A DNA stretch of 42,242 nucleotides from Micromonospora endophytica. GTDB taxonomy: Bacteria > Actinomycetota > Actinomycetes > Mycobacteriales > Micromonosporaceae. Shown in pieces: positions 16,266 to 24,611 of the stretch. How positions within the stretch are numbered: position 1 is the stretch's first letter; each line of letters starts with the position of its first letter. The position numbers and the translations under genes are program-made. A model generated the notes under the pieces. The model saw only the letters and a list, made by a program, of their open reading frames with translations, did not search any database and had not been told where the DNA came from. Location: assembly GCF_003236305.1 (NCBI RefSeq), contig NZ_POTX01000026.1, forward strand, positions 1 to 42,242. Reading direction: 5' to 3'.

Positions 16266-16989
16266 CTGGCCGGTCGCCCCCGGGGGCGCGCCAACTTCGA
16301 ACAGCCTTGTGGACAACCACGGCGGACCTGCGTCCGCCCCAACCCACGTGGGACGGGCGGCGCTGCCCGCGGCGAGCAACCCGGCGGCGCACCTGCCGCC
16401 GGCGGTGCCCGGTGACGCGTCCCGTCCCGCCCCACCGATCCCCGTCAAGATCGTGATTGCCGGCGGCTTCGGGGTCGGGAAGACCACCGCCGTCGGCGCG
16501 ATCTCGGAGATCGTTCCGCTGACCACGGAGGCGGTGATGACCGCCGCCGGCATCGGGATCGACGACCCGGGGCAACACTCCACGAAGACCACCACCACCG
16601 TGGCGATGGACTTCGGTTGCGTCACCATCGACCGCAGCCTGAAGCTCTACCTGTTCGGCACCCCCGGGCAGGCCCGCTTCGGCTTCATGTGGGACGACCT
16701 GACCGAGGGGGCACTCGGTGCCCTGGTGGTGGTCGACAGCGCTCGGCTGGACGACTGCTATCCGGCGGTCGACTATTTCGAGCAGACCGGTCTACCCTTT
16801 GTGGTTGCGGTGAACGCCTTCGACGGCGAGCTTGCGCACGACCTCGAATCGATCCGGTGGGCCCTGGCCATCAGCGAACACGTACCCCTGGTGCAGTTCG
16901 ACGCTCGGGATCGGATCTCGGTGCGGGACGCCCTGCTGGTCGTCCTGGACCGGGCCCTGGACCGCGCCACCCGGGACAGCCGGGCCTGA
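16243..16989 (+). CDS. cvnD: Conservon small GTPase CvnD
   Basis: From the ATG at 16243, 23 nt inside cvnC, the product is 248 residues. It is a Ras-like GTPase of the conservon type with G1 GGFGVGKTT (74-82), threonine-rich switch I (TKTTTTVAMDFG), G3 LFGTPGQ (137-143) and G4 NAFD (191-194, in place of NKxD). Its first 65 residues are a Pro/Ala-rich extension, longer than I expect for this family. It should cycle under control of the roadblock protein CvnB and report the CvnA state to unknown downstream effectors. Confidence 0.92.
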   Translation: MDSVRSPDWPVAPGGAPTSNSLVDNHGGPASAPTHVGRAALPAASNPAAHLPPAVPGDASRPAPPIPVKIVIAGGFGVGKTTAVGAISEIVPLTTEAVMTAAGIGIDDPGQHSTKTTTTVAMDFGCVTIDRSLKLYLFGTPGQARFGFMWDDLTEGALGALVVVDSARLDDCYPAVDYFEQTGLPFVVAVNAFDGELAHDLESIRWALAISEHVPLVQFDARDRISVRDALLVVLDRALDRATRDSRA

Positions 16990-17030
16990 GCCGACCGGCT
17001 CGCGGTTCCTCGTGGGAAGGGGTGAGGCGG

Positions 17031-17567
17031 ATGAGAGGCGGACTTGACGAGACCCTTGCTCGGTTGCGCCGACGTGAGGAGGCGTTGCGCCGACGGGCGG
17101 CGGAGTCGACCGGGGCGACCGGCGACCAGTTCCGGTCACCCGAGGACCAGAGCGGCCCGCCGGATCCGGACCGGACCGACACGGGCCTGAGCCGGACCGA
17201 CAGCCGCGACCTGGCACCTGGTTGGGCTGGCAGCCGCGAGCTGAACCTGGAGGCATCCCAGCGCCACGTGTTGGAGGACGCCGCCGAAGCGCTGCGGGCA
17301 GTCGTCGCGGCACACCCGCGGACCTCGGTCGCCGCCCGGATCGAGCACGACGGACAGGCGTACGACCTGCGGGCGGCCTGGTCCGACGGTGAGGTCACGG
17401 TCACCGGGCAGCCTGCCGCGCCGCCGCCGTCCTGGCCGATGTCGGCGAACACCGGGCCGGGCTCGCCGGCCGACCCGGAGGGCCTCGAAGCAGACCCGGC
17501 GGCCCGGCTGGCCGCGCTGATCCGGCGCAACCCGTCCCTGCTCACAGGCGAGGAGCCACCGGGCTGA
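17031..17567 (+). CDS. Small coiled-coil protein of unknown function, conservon-linked
   Basis: A 178-residue protein I do not recognise. ATG 17031 follows GGGAAGGGG by about 9 nt. A charged amphipathic helix opens it (LDETLARLRRREEALRRRAA), then a disordered Asp/Ser/Pro region (30-75), a compact segment (HVLEDAAEALRAVVAAHP followed by beta-rich AARIEHDGQAYDLRAAW), a second disordered stretch, and a short C-terminal helix (AARLAALIRRNPSLL). It lies 41 bp after cvnD in the same direction and is probably the last gene of that operon, so a role near the conservon complex is a guess. Confidence 0.7.
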   Translation: MRGGLDETLARLRRREEALRRRAAESTGATGDQFRSPEDQSGPPDPDRTDTGLSRTDSRDLAPGWAGSRELNLEASQRHVLEDAAEALRAVVAAHPRTSVAARIEHDGQAYDLRAAWSDGEVTVTGQPAAPPPSWPMSANTGPGSPADPEGLEADPAARLAALIRRNPSLLTGEEPPG

Positions 17568-17592
17568 CCGGACGAAGGATGACCGGGCCGTT

Positions 17593-17598
17593 TAGGGT
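17593..17598 (+). promoter_or_regulatory. -10 box TAGGGT of a leaderless gene
   Basis: TAGGGT fits the actinobacterial TANNNT -10 and lies 6 nt before the ATG at 17605, so transcription would begin at or next to the start codon. There is no Shine-Dalgarno. Confidence 0.55.
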
Positions 17599-17604
17599 CG
17601 GGCG

Positions 17605-19827
17605 ATGGGCGAACCCGAGCTGACCTTGACCGCGACCCTGCGGCCCGCTGCGCTTGACGCCCGGCGCGGCATCGTCCGGATGCACCCGGAGGTGCTCACC
17701 GCGCTCGCGCTGAAGCCCGGTGACCCGGTCCGGCTGACCGGCCGCCGGGTGACCGCCGGCATCGTCGCCCCTGCCGAGCAGAGCGCGGGTGCCGCCCTGC
17801 TGCACGCCGACGACCTGGTGCTGGGCAACCTCGGCGTACGCGACGGCGGGCAGGTTCGGGTAAGCCCCGCCCCGGTCACCGGTGCCACCCGGGTGCAGCT
17901 CGCCGGGCCGGCGGAGATCGTCGCGGTGGTCTCCCCGGAGATGCTCCGGCTGGCGTTGCTCGGCAAGGTGGTCACCGCCGGCGACGACGTCTCCCTGTTG
18001 CCCCAGGATGTCCTGCCGGCCGCCTCGACCCGCACCCTGGTCGAGGCGGCCCGGCGGAGCCTTTCCACCCGGGTCGGCTACGCCTGGACCAGCACCCTGC
18101 TACGGGTGATCGCCGTCGAGCCCGACCCCGGCGCGCTGGTCACCATGGACACGGTCGTCAGTTGGGAACATGGTGCCGCCACCCACGGTGCCGCCACGCC
18201 TGTCGGATCGACCCGGCCGGCCGACGAGGCATCCCCGACGAGCACCGGCGCGGCGGAGGTGGCCGACGCGCCGTCCGTGGACGAACTGCCCGGCCTGCGA
18301 ACCCAGGCCGAGGAGTTGACCGAGCTGCTCGACCTCGGCTTCCATCACCGGGAGGTGCTGGGCCGGCTGGGCACCACAGTCGCGCTCGGGGTGCTCGTCG
18401 CCGGCCCGGCCGGCTCCGGCAAGTCCGCCCTGGTCCACGCGGTGGCCGCGCAGGTCGGTGCCCGGGTGCAGCCGCTCTGGGCACCCGAGATCGCGGCATT
18501 GACCAACTCCTCGGCCGCCGCACGGCTGCGGGCGGCCACCGCCGAGGTGGTCGCCGCCGGGCCGGCCGTACTGCTGGTCACCGATCTGGAGGCGCTGGCC
18601 CCGGCGGACAGCCCGGGGCCGGTGGCGACGGTGTTCCGCCAGTGCCTGGCCGAGGTGGTCCGGGCCGGGGCGGCGGTGGTCTGCACCACCAGTCGGCCGG
18701 AAGCTGTCGACCCGGCGCTGCGCGCCCCGGACCTGCTCTCGCTCCGGATCGACGTGCCGCTGCCGAACCTGGCCCTGCGCCGGGAGCAGCTGACCGTGCT
18801 GACCCGCCCGGTCCCGCTCGCCGAGGACGTACGCCTGGACGAGGTGGCCGGTCGTACCCCCGGGTTCGTCGCCGCCGACCTGGCCGCACTGGTCCGCGAA
18901 GCCGGGGTCCGCGCGGCGCTGCGGCAGAAGACGGCAGAGAACCCGACGGTACGGATGAACGACTTCACCGCCGCCCTGGAGGTGGTCCGGCCAACCACCA
19001 TGGCCGCCGCCACCCTGGAGCTGGCCCGGGTGACCCTCGACGACGTGGGCGACCTGGTCGAGGTGAAGCAGACGCTCACCGAGTCGGTGCTCTGGCCGCT
19101 CACCTACCCGGACACCTTCGCCCGGCTCGGCGTGCAGCCTCCGCGCGGGGTGCTGCTCTACGGGCCGCCGGGCTGCGGCAAGACCTACCTGGTGACCGCG
19201 CTGGCCGGTTCCGGCCGGGCCAACGTGCTCTCGGTCAAGGGCGCGGAGCTGCTGTCGAAGTGGGTGGGCGAGAGCGAACGCGCGGTACGCGAACTCTTCC
19301 GCCGGGCCCGCGAGGCGGCACCGACGCTTGTGTTCCTGGACGAGGTGGACGCCCTGGCGCCGACCCGCGGCCAGGCCACCGACGGTGGCACCACCGACCG
19401 GGTGGTCGCCGCCCTGCTCACCGAGTTGGACGGGGTGGAGGCGCTGCGCAACGTGGTGGTGATCGGTGCCACCAACCGGCCCGACCTGATCGATCCGGCG
19501 CTGCTGCGTCCCGGGCGGCTGGAACGGCTGGTCTACGTGCCGCCGCCGGACGCCGAGGCGCGGGCCGAGATCCTGCGCGCCTCGGCGCGCAACGTACCGC
19601 TGGCCGAGGAGGTCGACCTCGCCGCGCTCGGCGCAGAGCTGGACGGCTTCTCCGCCGCCGACTGCGCGGCGCTGATCCGGGAGGCAGCGCTGGCCGCGAT
19701 GCGCGAGTCGCTTACCGCCACCACTGTCACCGCCGCGCACGTCGCCACGGCCCGTTCCCGCGTCCGCCCCTCCCTGGACCCGGCCCAGGTCGCCTGGCTA
19801 GCCGCCTACGCCACCCAACGCAGCTGA
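17605..19827 (+). CDS. CDC48/VCP-like double AAA+ ATPase
   Basis: The 740-residue protein has an N-terminal CDC48-type double-psi barrel (about 5-90) and a second N subdomain (95-187), then a 40-residue linker and two AAA modules. D1 has Walker A GPAGSGKS (267-274), but its Walker B reads LLVTDLEAL (D327, E329) instead of DE, and it lacks a clear sensor and arginine finger. D2 is complete: GPPGCGKT (520-527), pore loop KWVGES (552), LVFLDEVDA (575), sensor GATNRPD (621), RPGRLER (635-641). CDC48-type ATPases unfold or extract proteins as hexamers. Here D2 should drive the work and D1 mainly bind nucleotide. The gene appears leaderless. Confidence 0.9.
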   Translation: MGEPELTLTATLRPAALDARRGIVRMHPEVLTALALKPGDPVRLTGRRVTAGIVAPAEQSAGAALLHADDLVLGNLGVRDGGQVRVSPAPVTGATRVQLAGPAEIVAVVSPEMLRLALLGKVVTAGDDVSLLPQDVLPAASTRTLVEAARRSLSTRVGYAWTSTLLRVIAVEPDPGALVTMDTVVSWEHGAATHGAATPVGSTRPADEASPTSTGAAEVADAPSVDELPGLRTQAEELTELLDLGFHHREVLGRLGTTVALGVLVAGPAGSGKSALVHAVAAQVGARVQPLWAPEIAALTNSSAAARLRAATAEVVAAGPAVLLVTDLEALAPADSPGPVATVFRQCLAEVVRAGAAVVCTTSRPEAVDPALRAPDLLSLRIDVPLPNLALRREQLTVLTRPVPLAEDVRLDEVAGRTPGFVAADLAALVREAGVRAALRQKTAENPTVRMNDFTAALEVVRPTTMAAATLELARVTLDDVGDLVEVKQTLTESVLWPLTYPDTFARLGVQPPRGVLLYGPPGCGKTYLVTALAGSGRANVLSVKGAELLSKWVGESERAVRELFRRAREAAPTLVFLDEVDALAPTRGQATDGGTTDRVVAALLTELDGVEALRNVVVIGATNRPDLIDPALLRPGRLERLVYVPPPDAEARAEILRASARNVPLAEEVDLAALGAELDGFSAADCAALIREAALAAMRESLTATTVTAAHVATARSRVRPSLDPAQVAWLAAYATQRS

Positions 19828-19871
19828 CAAAGCCGACCCGAGGTCAAAGTCAAGCGCCTGGTCGAAGGAAG

Positions 19872-20306
19872 TCAGCGACGACGGTTGCGGGTGCGGGAGG
19901 CGCGCAGGCGCAGCAGCCGGCCCACCAGCACCGGATCGGCGGCAAGGGCCGCCGGGTTGTCCAACAACGCGTTGAGCAACTGGTAGTAGCGGGTGGCGGA
20001 GAGCCCGAAGCGGTCCCGGATCGCCTGCTCCTTCGCGCCGGCGTGCCGCCACCACTGCCGCTCGAAGGCGAGGATCTCCCGGTTTCGCTCGTCGAGGGCG
20101 TCAGCGACACCTGTTGCCCCGGGACCGCCCGCGACAGGTTCGGCGTCGTCAGGCGTACCGCTGGGGGGCTGGACCTGGCGGGTAGCGCCCGGCTGCGCCT
20201 CCGGTGCCGTCCTCGGTGGCGGCACCGCGGCGGTCTCCGGACCGGCGCCGAGCGGCACCGCGGCGTCGGTGGTCTCCGCGGCCGGGGTGGCGTCGGCGGG
20301 CTGCAT
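19872..20306 (-). CDS. DUF3263 domain protein
   Basis: The 144-residue protein from ATG 20306 has TGAGGAG seven bases upstream. A disordered Ala/Pro/Glu-rich N-terminus (1-65) precedes the DUF3263 domain (about 68-140): LDERNREILAFERQWW, AKEQAIRDRFGLSATRYYQLLNALLDNPAAL. The latter looks like a helix-turn-helix. The C-terminus is basic (RLRASRTRNRRR). DUF3263 proteins are common in actinobacteria and are probably DNA-binding, but no target is known. It converges on the AAA ATPase gene with a 44-bp gap. Confidence 0.85.
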   Translation of the reverse strand: MQPADATPAAETTDAAVPLGAGPETAAVPPPRTAPEAQPGATRQVQPPSGTPDDAEPVAGGPGATGVADALDERNREILAFERQWWRHAGAKEQAIRDRFGLSATRYYQLLNALLDNPAALAADPVLVGRLLRLRASRTRNRRR

Positions 20307-20396
20307 CAGGCTCCTCACGCAGGCGGGCCGGCACTGGCGACGCCAACCGGGGCTTCCCAGCCTAGCCACAGGTCACCGCGGCCGCATCGGACGCCG

Positions 20397-20428
20397 GTGG
20401 GCGCGATCCGGGGAGAGATCGCGCCCAC
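20397..20428 (-). terminator. Terminator of ABC exporter operon 2
   Basis: A perfect 12-bp stem GTGGGCGCGATC (20397-20408, 20417-20428) with an 8-nt loop begins 5 bp after the permease stop codon on the minus strand. Confidence 0.75.
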
Positions 20429-20433
20429 ACCCC

Positions 20434-21447
20434 TCAGGCGATGTCCCGCCGGCGCATCGTCCAGAGTGCGGCGCCGAGGAGCGCCACCACCCCGACCGTG
20501 AACAGCGCGGAGGAGTGCTGCCAGGTGAGGTCCAGGGTGGCCGGCTCACACTCACCGGTGTAGGTGGCGTTGCAGGAGCGCCAGTCCTGGAGCGTGACCT
20601 TCTTGGTCATCCAGGCGTACGCGTACGTGGGCAGCAGCCATGCCTCGGCGAACCGGACCTGGGCCATCTCCAGCAGGATGGCGAGCCCGACCTGGCCGAC
20701 CACCATGACCGCGACCGCACCGCCGAGCGCCATCGCGGTGTGCCGGCCCAGCGACGCCAGGGCGAAGCCCAGCGTCGCCGCCACCAACACCAGGATGATG
20801 CCGCGTCCCCCGGTGATCAGGAACGACTGCCAGGTGCCGGAGGTCATTCCGGTGGTGACCCCGCGCCAGTTGGCGACCAGCCAGAGACTGCCGAACCAGG
20901 CCGCCGTGGCGGGCAGCGCCAGGGCGAGCAGCCCGGTGAGCAGCGCACCCAGCTTGGTCAACAGGACGGTCAACCGCTTCGGACGCCACAGCAGCAGGTT
21001 CATCATCCCGCCGGTGCTCCACTCGGCACCGACGAAGGAGGCACCCACCACGAAGCCGATCATCGCCAGGATGCCGGCGAGCGGGACGAGCATCTCCTCG
21101 AAGTTGTCCCGGAAGACGAAGGTCGAGGGCAGGAACCACTCCGCGCGGATATCCTCCCGCAACGGCGGGGTGATATCCGCGCAGTCGGCCGGGTAGTAGT
21201 CGACGGTCTCGCCCGCCGCCTTGGCCCGCTCACAGGCGGCCCGCTCCTGCTGGGCCCACTGGACCTGCTCCTGATGTTGCCGGTCGGCGGAGCGCTCGGC
21301 CTCGGCCCACTGCTCCGGGCCGATCTTCTGGTTGCTGATGAACAGCCCCACCACGATGAGGGCCAGCACCAGCAGGCCACCGACGGTCATCCAGCGGGTG
21401 AAGCGCCGCTTGGTCAGCCGGCGCAGTTCGGTACGGAAGAGACTCAC
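20434..21447 (-). CDS. ABC transporter permease (ABC-2 type)
   Basis: The 337-residue protein starts at GTG 21447, overlapping the ATPase stop by 4 nt (GTGA). One TM lies near the N-terminus (about 20-40), followed by a roughly 80-residue largely extracytoplasmic loop rich in Glu and Gln with two cysteines (AACERAKAAG, YPADCADI). Five further TM segments follow, with a second Cys pair (WRSCNATYTGEC) in the last external loop. The size and layout fit an ABC-2 exporter subunit. The substrate is unknown. Confidence 0.87.
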   Translation of the reverse strand: MSLFRTELRRLTKRRFTRWMTVGGLLVLALIVVGLFISNQKIGPEQWAEAERSADRQHQEQVQWAQQERAACERAKAAGETVDYYPADCADITPPLREDIRAEWFLPSTFVFRDNFEEMLVPLAGILAMIGFVVGASFVGAEWSTGGMMNLLLWRPKRLTVLLTKLGALLTGLLALALPATAAWFGSLWLVANWRGVTTGMTSGTWQSFLITGGRGIILVLVAATLGFALASLGRHTAMALGGAVAVMVVGQVGLAILLEMAQVRFAEAWLLPTYAYAWMTKKVTLQDWRSCNATYTGECEPATLDLTWQHSSALFTVGVVALLGAALWTMRRRDIA

Positions 21448-22454
21448 GCGCCCCAACCTCCCCCGGTGGGCGCGGAGGGTTCCGCCCCATCGACTCGTGC
21501 GGACTGGTCGACCTGACGGTGCTGGCCGGGAACCGGCGCGGTGTTCGTCAGTTCGAGGAAGACGCTCTCCAGGTCGACCGTGACCGGTGCGAGTTCGCTG
21601 ACATAGAGGCCCCGATCGGCCAGCAGCCGGGTGACAGTGGCCGGCTTGTCGACACCGGCCAGCATCAGGTGATCCAGATTCGGGGTGACCCGGTAACCGG
21701 CGTCGTGCAGCGCGCCGGCGGCCACCGGCAGGTCGGTGACGGCCTCCAGCCGGACCCGCAGCGCACCGGAGGAGTGCTGCGCCAACACCTCGTCGACCGG
21801 GCCGAAGGCGACCCGCCGACCCAGCGAGATGATGGTGACCGAGTCGCAGATGAGCTGGATCTCGCCGAGGATGTGGCTGGAGAGCACCACTGTCATTTCC
21901 GACTCGGCGAGGTTTCGCACCAGCGTACGCATCTCCCGGATGCCGCCCGGGTCGAGGCCGTTGGCCGGCTCGTCCAGGATCAGCAGCTTCGGGTTCTTCA
22001 ACAGTGCCGAGGCGACCGCGAGGCGCTGCTTCATGCCGAGCGAGTACGTCTTGACCCGCTCACCGGCCCGGTCGCGCAGGCCGACCAGCTCCAGCACCTC
22101 GTCGACCCGCTGCTGGGGCACCTGACCGGCGCTGGCCAGCAGGGAGAGGGTGTCACGGGCGGTGAAGTGCGGGAAGAACTGTGGGCTCTCCACGATCGCG
22201 CCGACCTGGCCGGCGATCTGCGGCAACGCTCCTGGCACCTCGTGGCCGAGGATGGCCATCCGGCCACCGTCCGGCCGGATGAGACCCAGCAGCGTACGCA
22301 GAGTGGTGGTCTTACCCGACCCGTTGGGGCCGAGGAAGCCGTGCACCTGCCCCGCCTCCACCCGCATGTCGAAGCCGTCCAGAGCATTGCGGACGCCGCG
22401 TCGTCGGCTGCGGTACGTCTTTCGTAGACCTTCGATTTCCAGGACAGCTGGCAA
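21444..22454 (-). CDS. ABC transporter ATP-binding protein
   Basis: The 336-residue ATPase has Walker A GPNGSGKT, Q-loop region VGAIVESPQFFP, signature YSLGMKQR, Walker B LLILDEPANGLD and H-loop SSH, then a C-terminal domain of about 110 residues ending in the usual VFLELT motif. I place the start at TTG 22454, six bases after GGGGGAGG; an in-frame ATG farther upstream would take translation through the twin palindromes of the promoter. It forms a pair with the overlapping permease gene, resembling BcrA/YtrB-type exporters. Confidence 0.9.
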   Translation of the reverse strand: MPAVLEIEGLRKTYRSRRRGVRNALDGFDMRVEAGQVHGFLGPNGSGKTTTLRTLLGLIRPDGGRMAILGHEVPGALPQIAGQVGAIVESPQFFPHFTARDTLSLLASAGQVPQQRVDEVLELVGLRDRAGERVKTYSLGMKQRLAVASALLKNPKLLILDEPANGLDPGGIREMRTLVRNLAESEMTVVLSSHILGEIQLICDSVTIISLGRRVAFGPVDEVLAQHSSGALRVRLEAVTDLPVAAGALHDAGYRVTPNLDHLMLAGVDKPATVTRLLADRGLYVSELAPVTVDLESVFLELTNTAPVPGQHRQVDQSARVDGAEPSAPTGGGWGA

Positions 22455-22493
22455 GCTGCACCTCCCCCGTTGGTGTGTGGGCGACGACGACAC

Positions 22494-22530
22494 CATACGC
22501 GGTATGCAACGAAAGGCAATACCCGGTATG
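22494..22530 (-). promoter_or_regulatory. Twin palindromic operators in the ABC exporter promoter
   Basis: CATACGCGGTATG (22494-22506) and ATACCCGGTAT (22519-22529) are palindromes whose centres are 24 bp apart; 13 of 14 bases of ATACSCGGTATGCA are repeated directly. They overlap a possible minus-strand promoter (TTGCCT, 16 nt, TATGGT). A dimeric repressor, for example of the GntR/YtrA type, would fit, but none is adjacent. Confidence 0.5.
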
Positions 22531-22560
22531 CACGGCACGCCGCGGGAGTGGTGGGGTGGG

Positions 22561-22622
22561 TGTTAACAGGGGGCCCCTCCTCTACCGGAGGCGTTAGCAG
22601 GGGGCCCCTCCTTGCACCTCAG
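22561..22622. repeat. Intergenic GGGGCCCC/GTTAAC repeat, element B
   Basis: Two units in reverse orientation: GTTAACAGGGGGCCCCTCCT, an 11-bp spacer, then GTTAGCAGGGGGCCCCTCCT, at a 31-bp period. The element reaches the stop codon of the DeoR-family gene. Confidence 0.75.
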
Positions 22623-23404
22623 GCGGTGATGATGTGGACGCCTGCGGCGCGGAAGGCGTCGATCAGCTCGGGCGCGGCGCCCGAGTCGGTGACAAGCGTT
22701 TCCACCCGCTCGACGGGGCAGATCCGGGCGAAGGCGTGACCGCCCAGTTTGGACGAGTCCGCGATGATCACCACCCGCTTCGCGCGGGCGACCATCAGGT
22801 TGTTCATCGCCGCCTCACCCTCGTGGTGGGCGGCGGCGCCGAGCTGCGGGTCGATCGCGTCCACGCCGAGCAGCGCCACGTCCAGGGTGACCTCGCGCAG
22901 CAGCGCCCCGCCCAACGGCCCGACCAGTTCGAAGGACTTCGGCCGCACCACCCCGCCGGCCACCACGACCTTCATCCGGGAACGGACCAGCAGTTCGTTG
23001 GCGATGTTCAGCGCGTTGGTGACCACGGTGAGCTGGGCACCCTCGGCGCTGGTGTTCAGGTCCGGCCGGACAGCCAGCGCCCGGGCCACCTCGGTGCTGG
23101 TGGTGCCGCCGTTGAGGCCGACCACCGTGCCGGGCGAGACCAGGGCCGCGGCGGCGGCGCCGATGCGCTGCTTCTCGGCCGAGTGCTTGGCCGTCTTGTA
23201 GCGCAGCGGCAGATCGTACGAGACCCCGTTGGCGACCGCGCCACCCCGGGTACGCGTGATCATCTGCTGTTGGGCGAGCTGGTCGAAGTCCCGGCGGATC
23301 GTCGCCTGGGAGACGTCCAGCCGGTCGGCGGCCTCCTCGACGGTGACCCGACCGGAGTCGGTGAGCATCTCGAGCAGGGCGTTCCATCTCGCGTAGCGGT
23401 CCAC
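22619..23404 (-). CDS. DeoR/GlpR family transcriptional regulator
   Basis: The 261-residue protein starts at GTG 23404, six bases after GGAGG; upstream in-frame starts lack such a site. The N-terminal winged helix (about 5-58) shows the family signature VTVEEAADRLDVSQATIRRDFDQL. The C-terminal DeoR sensor domain, a sugar-phosphate-isomerase-like fold, has GLNGGTTSTEVA, TNALNIANEL, GGVVRPKSFELVG and IADSSKLG. It is transcribed away from the SIS-kinase-nagA cluster across a 195-bp region, so it probably represses that cluster and responds to an amino-sugar phosphate, as AgaR-like proteins do. Confidence 0.88.
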   Translation of the reverse strand: MDRYARWNALLEMLTDSGRVTVEEAADRLDVSQATIRRDFDQLAQQQMITRTRGGAVANGVSYDLPLRYKTAKHSAEKQRIGAAAAALVSPGTVVGLNGGTTSTEVARALAVRPDLNTSAEGAQLTVVTNALNIANELLVRSRMKVVVAGGVVRPKSFELVGPLGGALLREVTLDVALLGVDAIDPQLGAAAHHEGEAAMNNLMVARAKRVVIIADSSKLGGHAFARICPVERVETLVTDSGAAPELIDAFRAAGVHIITA

Positions 23405-23599
23405 CCCGGGCCTCCGTGTCTGCACGAACGGTGATTGGTTGCGTGCACAGTAGTGTTCGAAACTAGGATGAGGCAAAACCTCGCGCTGCGCGATCACGCC
23501 TGCGGTTGCTATTTCCACCAGGTTTCACGCAGAATGACGCGCGAAAGATGGGAGTAACGAGCCGTATTGCGCAACGGCCCGCCCGGCGAGGGAGTCTTC

Positions 23600-24529
23600 A
23601 TGGCGTACGTTCACGCGGAGATCGCGAGTCAGCCGGACTGCTGGCGCCGAGCGGCAGAGCTCGCACCCACAGTGCTCGACCGGCTACCCAGCCCCGGTGA
23701 ACGGGTCGCGGTGGTCGGTTGCGGCACGTCGTGGTTCATGGCGACGGCGTACGCGGCCCGCCGCGAAGCCGCCGGCCAGGGCGAGACGGACGCCTTCCAG
23801 GCCAGCGAGTTCCCGGCCGGCCGCCGCTACGACCGACTGCTGGCGATCACCCGATCCGGCACCACCACCGAGGTGCTGGAACTGCTCAGCGCCCTGCGCG
23901 GGCGCACACCGAGCACCGTGCTGGTCGGTGACCCCGACTCACCGGCGGTGAGTGTCGCGGACGCCGCCGTCACCATGCCCTTCGCCGACGAGCGCTCGGT
24001 GGTGCAGACCCGCTTCGCCACCACCGCGCTGGCCCTGCTCCGGGCCCAACTCGGTGACAACATCACCGCCCTCGTCGCCGACGCCGAGGTGGCCGTACGC
24101 GCCCCGCTGCCGATCGACCCGAGCCTGATCGAACAGGTCACCTTCCTCGGCCGGGGCTGGACGATCGGGCTCGCCCAGGAGGCGGCGCTGAAGTGCCGCG
24201 AGGCGGCCACCTTCTGGGCCGAGGCGTACCCGGCGATGGACTACCGGCACGGCCCGATCTCGGTGGCCGCCCCCGGCCGGCTGGTCTGGGCCTTCGGCGA
24301 GCTGCCCGACGGGCTGCCCGAGGACGTGGCCGCCACCGGCGCGGCCTTCGCGCACAGCCGCACCCACGGGGTCCGTACGGTGCTCGGCCGCTGGGCGGCC
24401 GGGCGTACCCCGGTCGACCCGATGGCCGACCTGATCCTGGCCCAGCGGTTCGCCGTCGCCCTGGCCACCAGCCGTGGCCTCGACCCCGACGCACCCCGGC
24501 ACCTCAGCCGCTCCGTGGTCCTCACGTGA
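23600..24529 (+). CDS. SIS-domain amino-sugar isomerase/deaminase-like protein
   Basis: The 309-residue protein from ATG 23600 (GAGGGAG upstream) has two SIS domains like the isomerase half of GlmS, without the glutaminase domain. Sugar-phosphate-binding motifs are CGTSWFMA (41-48) and TRSGTTTE (84-91) in the first domain, and RGWTIGLAQEAALKCREA and DYRHGP in the second. In the GlcNAc/GalNAc cluster here it takes the place of NagB, so a NagB-II or AgaS-like deaminase converting amino-sugar 6-phosphate to ketose phosphate plus ammonia is the most likely role. This is inferred from fold and neighbours. Confidence 0.82.
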   Translation: MAYVHAEIASQPDCWRRAAELAPTVLDRLPSPGERVAVVGCGTSWFMATAYAARREAAGQGETDAFQASEFPAGRRYDRLLAITRSGTTTEVLELLSALRGRTPSTVLVGDPDSPAVSVADAAVTMPFADERSVVQTRFATTALALLRAQLGDNITALVADAEVAVRAPLPIDPSLIEQVTFLGRGWTIGLAQEAALKCREAATFWAEAYPAMDYRHGPISVAAPGRLVWAFGELPDGLPEDVAATGAAFAHSRTHGVRTVLGRWAAGRTPVDPMADLILAQRFAVALATSRGLDPDAPRHLSRSVVLT

Positions 24530-24542
24530 GTCTCCCGCCACA

Positions 24543-24592
24543 AGATCCTGGTACGAGTCTGTCTCCGCGGGGGCGCTCCCGCACCAGGATCT
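24543..24592 (+). terminator. Hairpin of the ATCCTGGT family, copy 2
   Basis: AGATCCTGGT (24543-24552) pairs with ACCAGGATCT (24583-24592), with an inner GCGGG/CCCGC stem. It lies in the 82-bp gap between the SIS and kinase genes. Its flanks match the hairpin at 7302-7340 (AGATCCTGGTNCGA and CGCACCAGGATC). Confidence 0.65.
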
Positions 24593-24611
24593 GTTCGCGG
24601 TGGGGGATGCG

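Noticed and set aside
23405-23518. N-terminal extension of the DeoR regulator from an ATG at 23518
   Set aside because: GTG 23404 has a well-spaced GGAGG and matches the family start; the extra 38 residues have no family similarity and would fill the divergent promoter.
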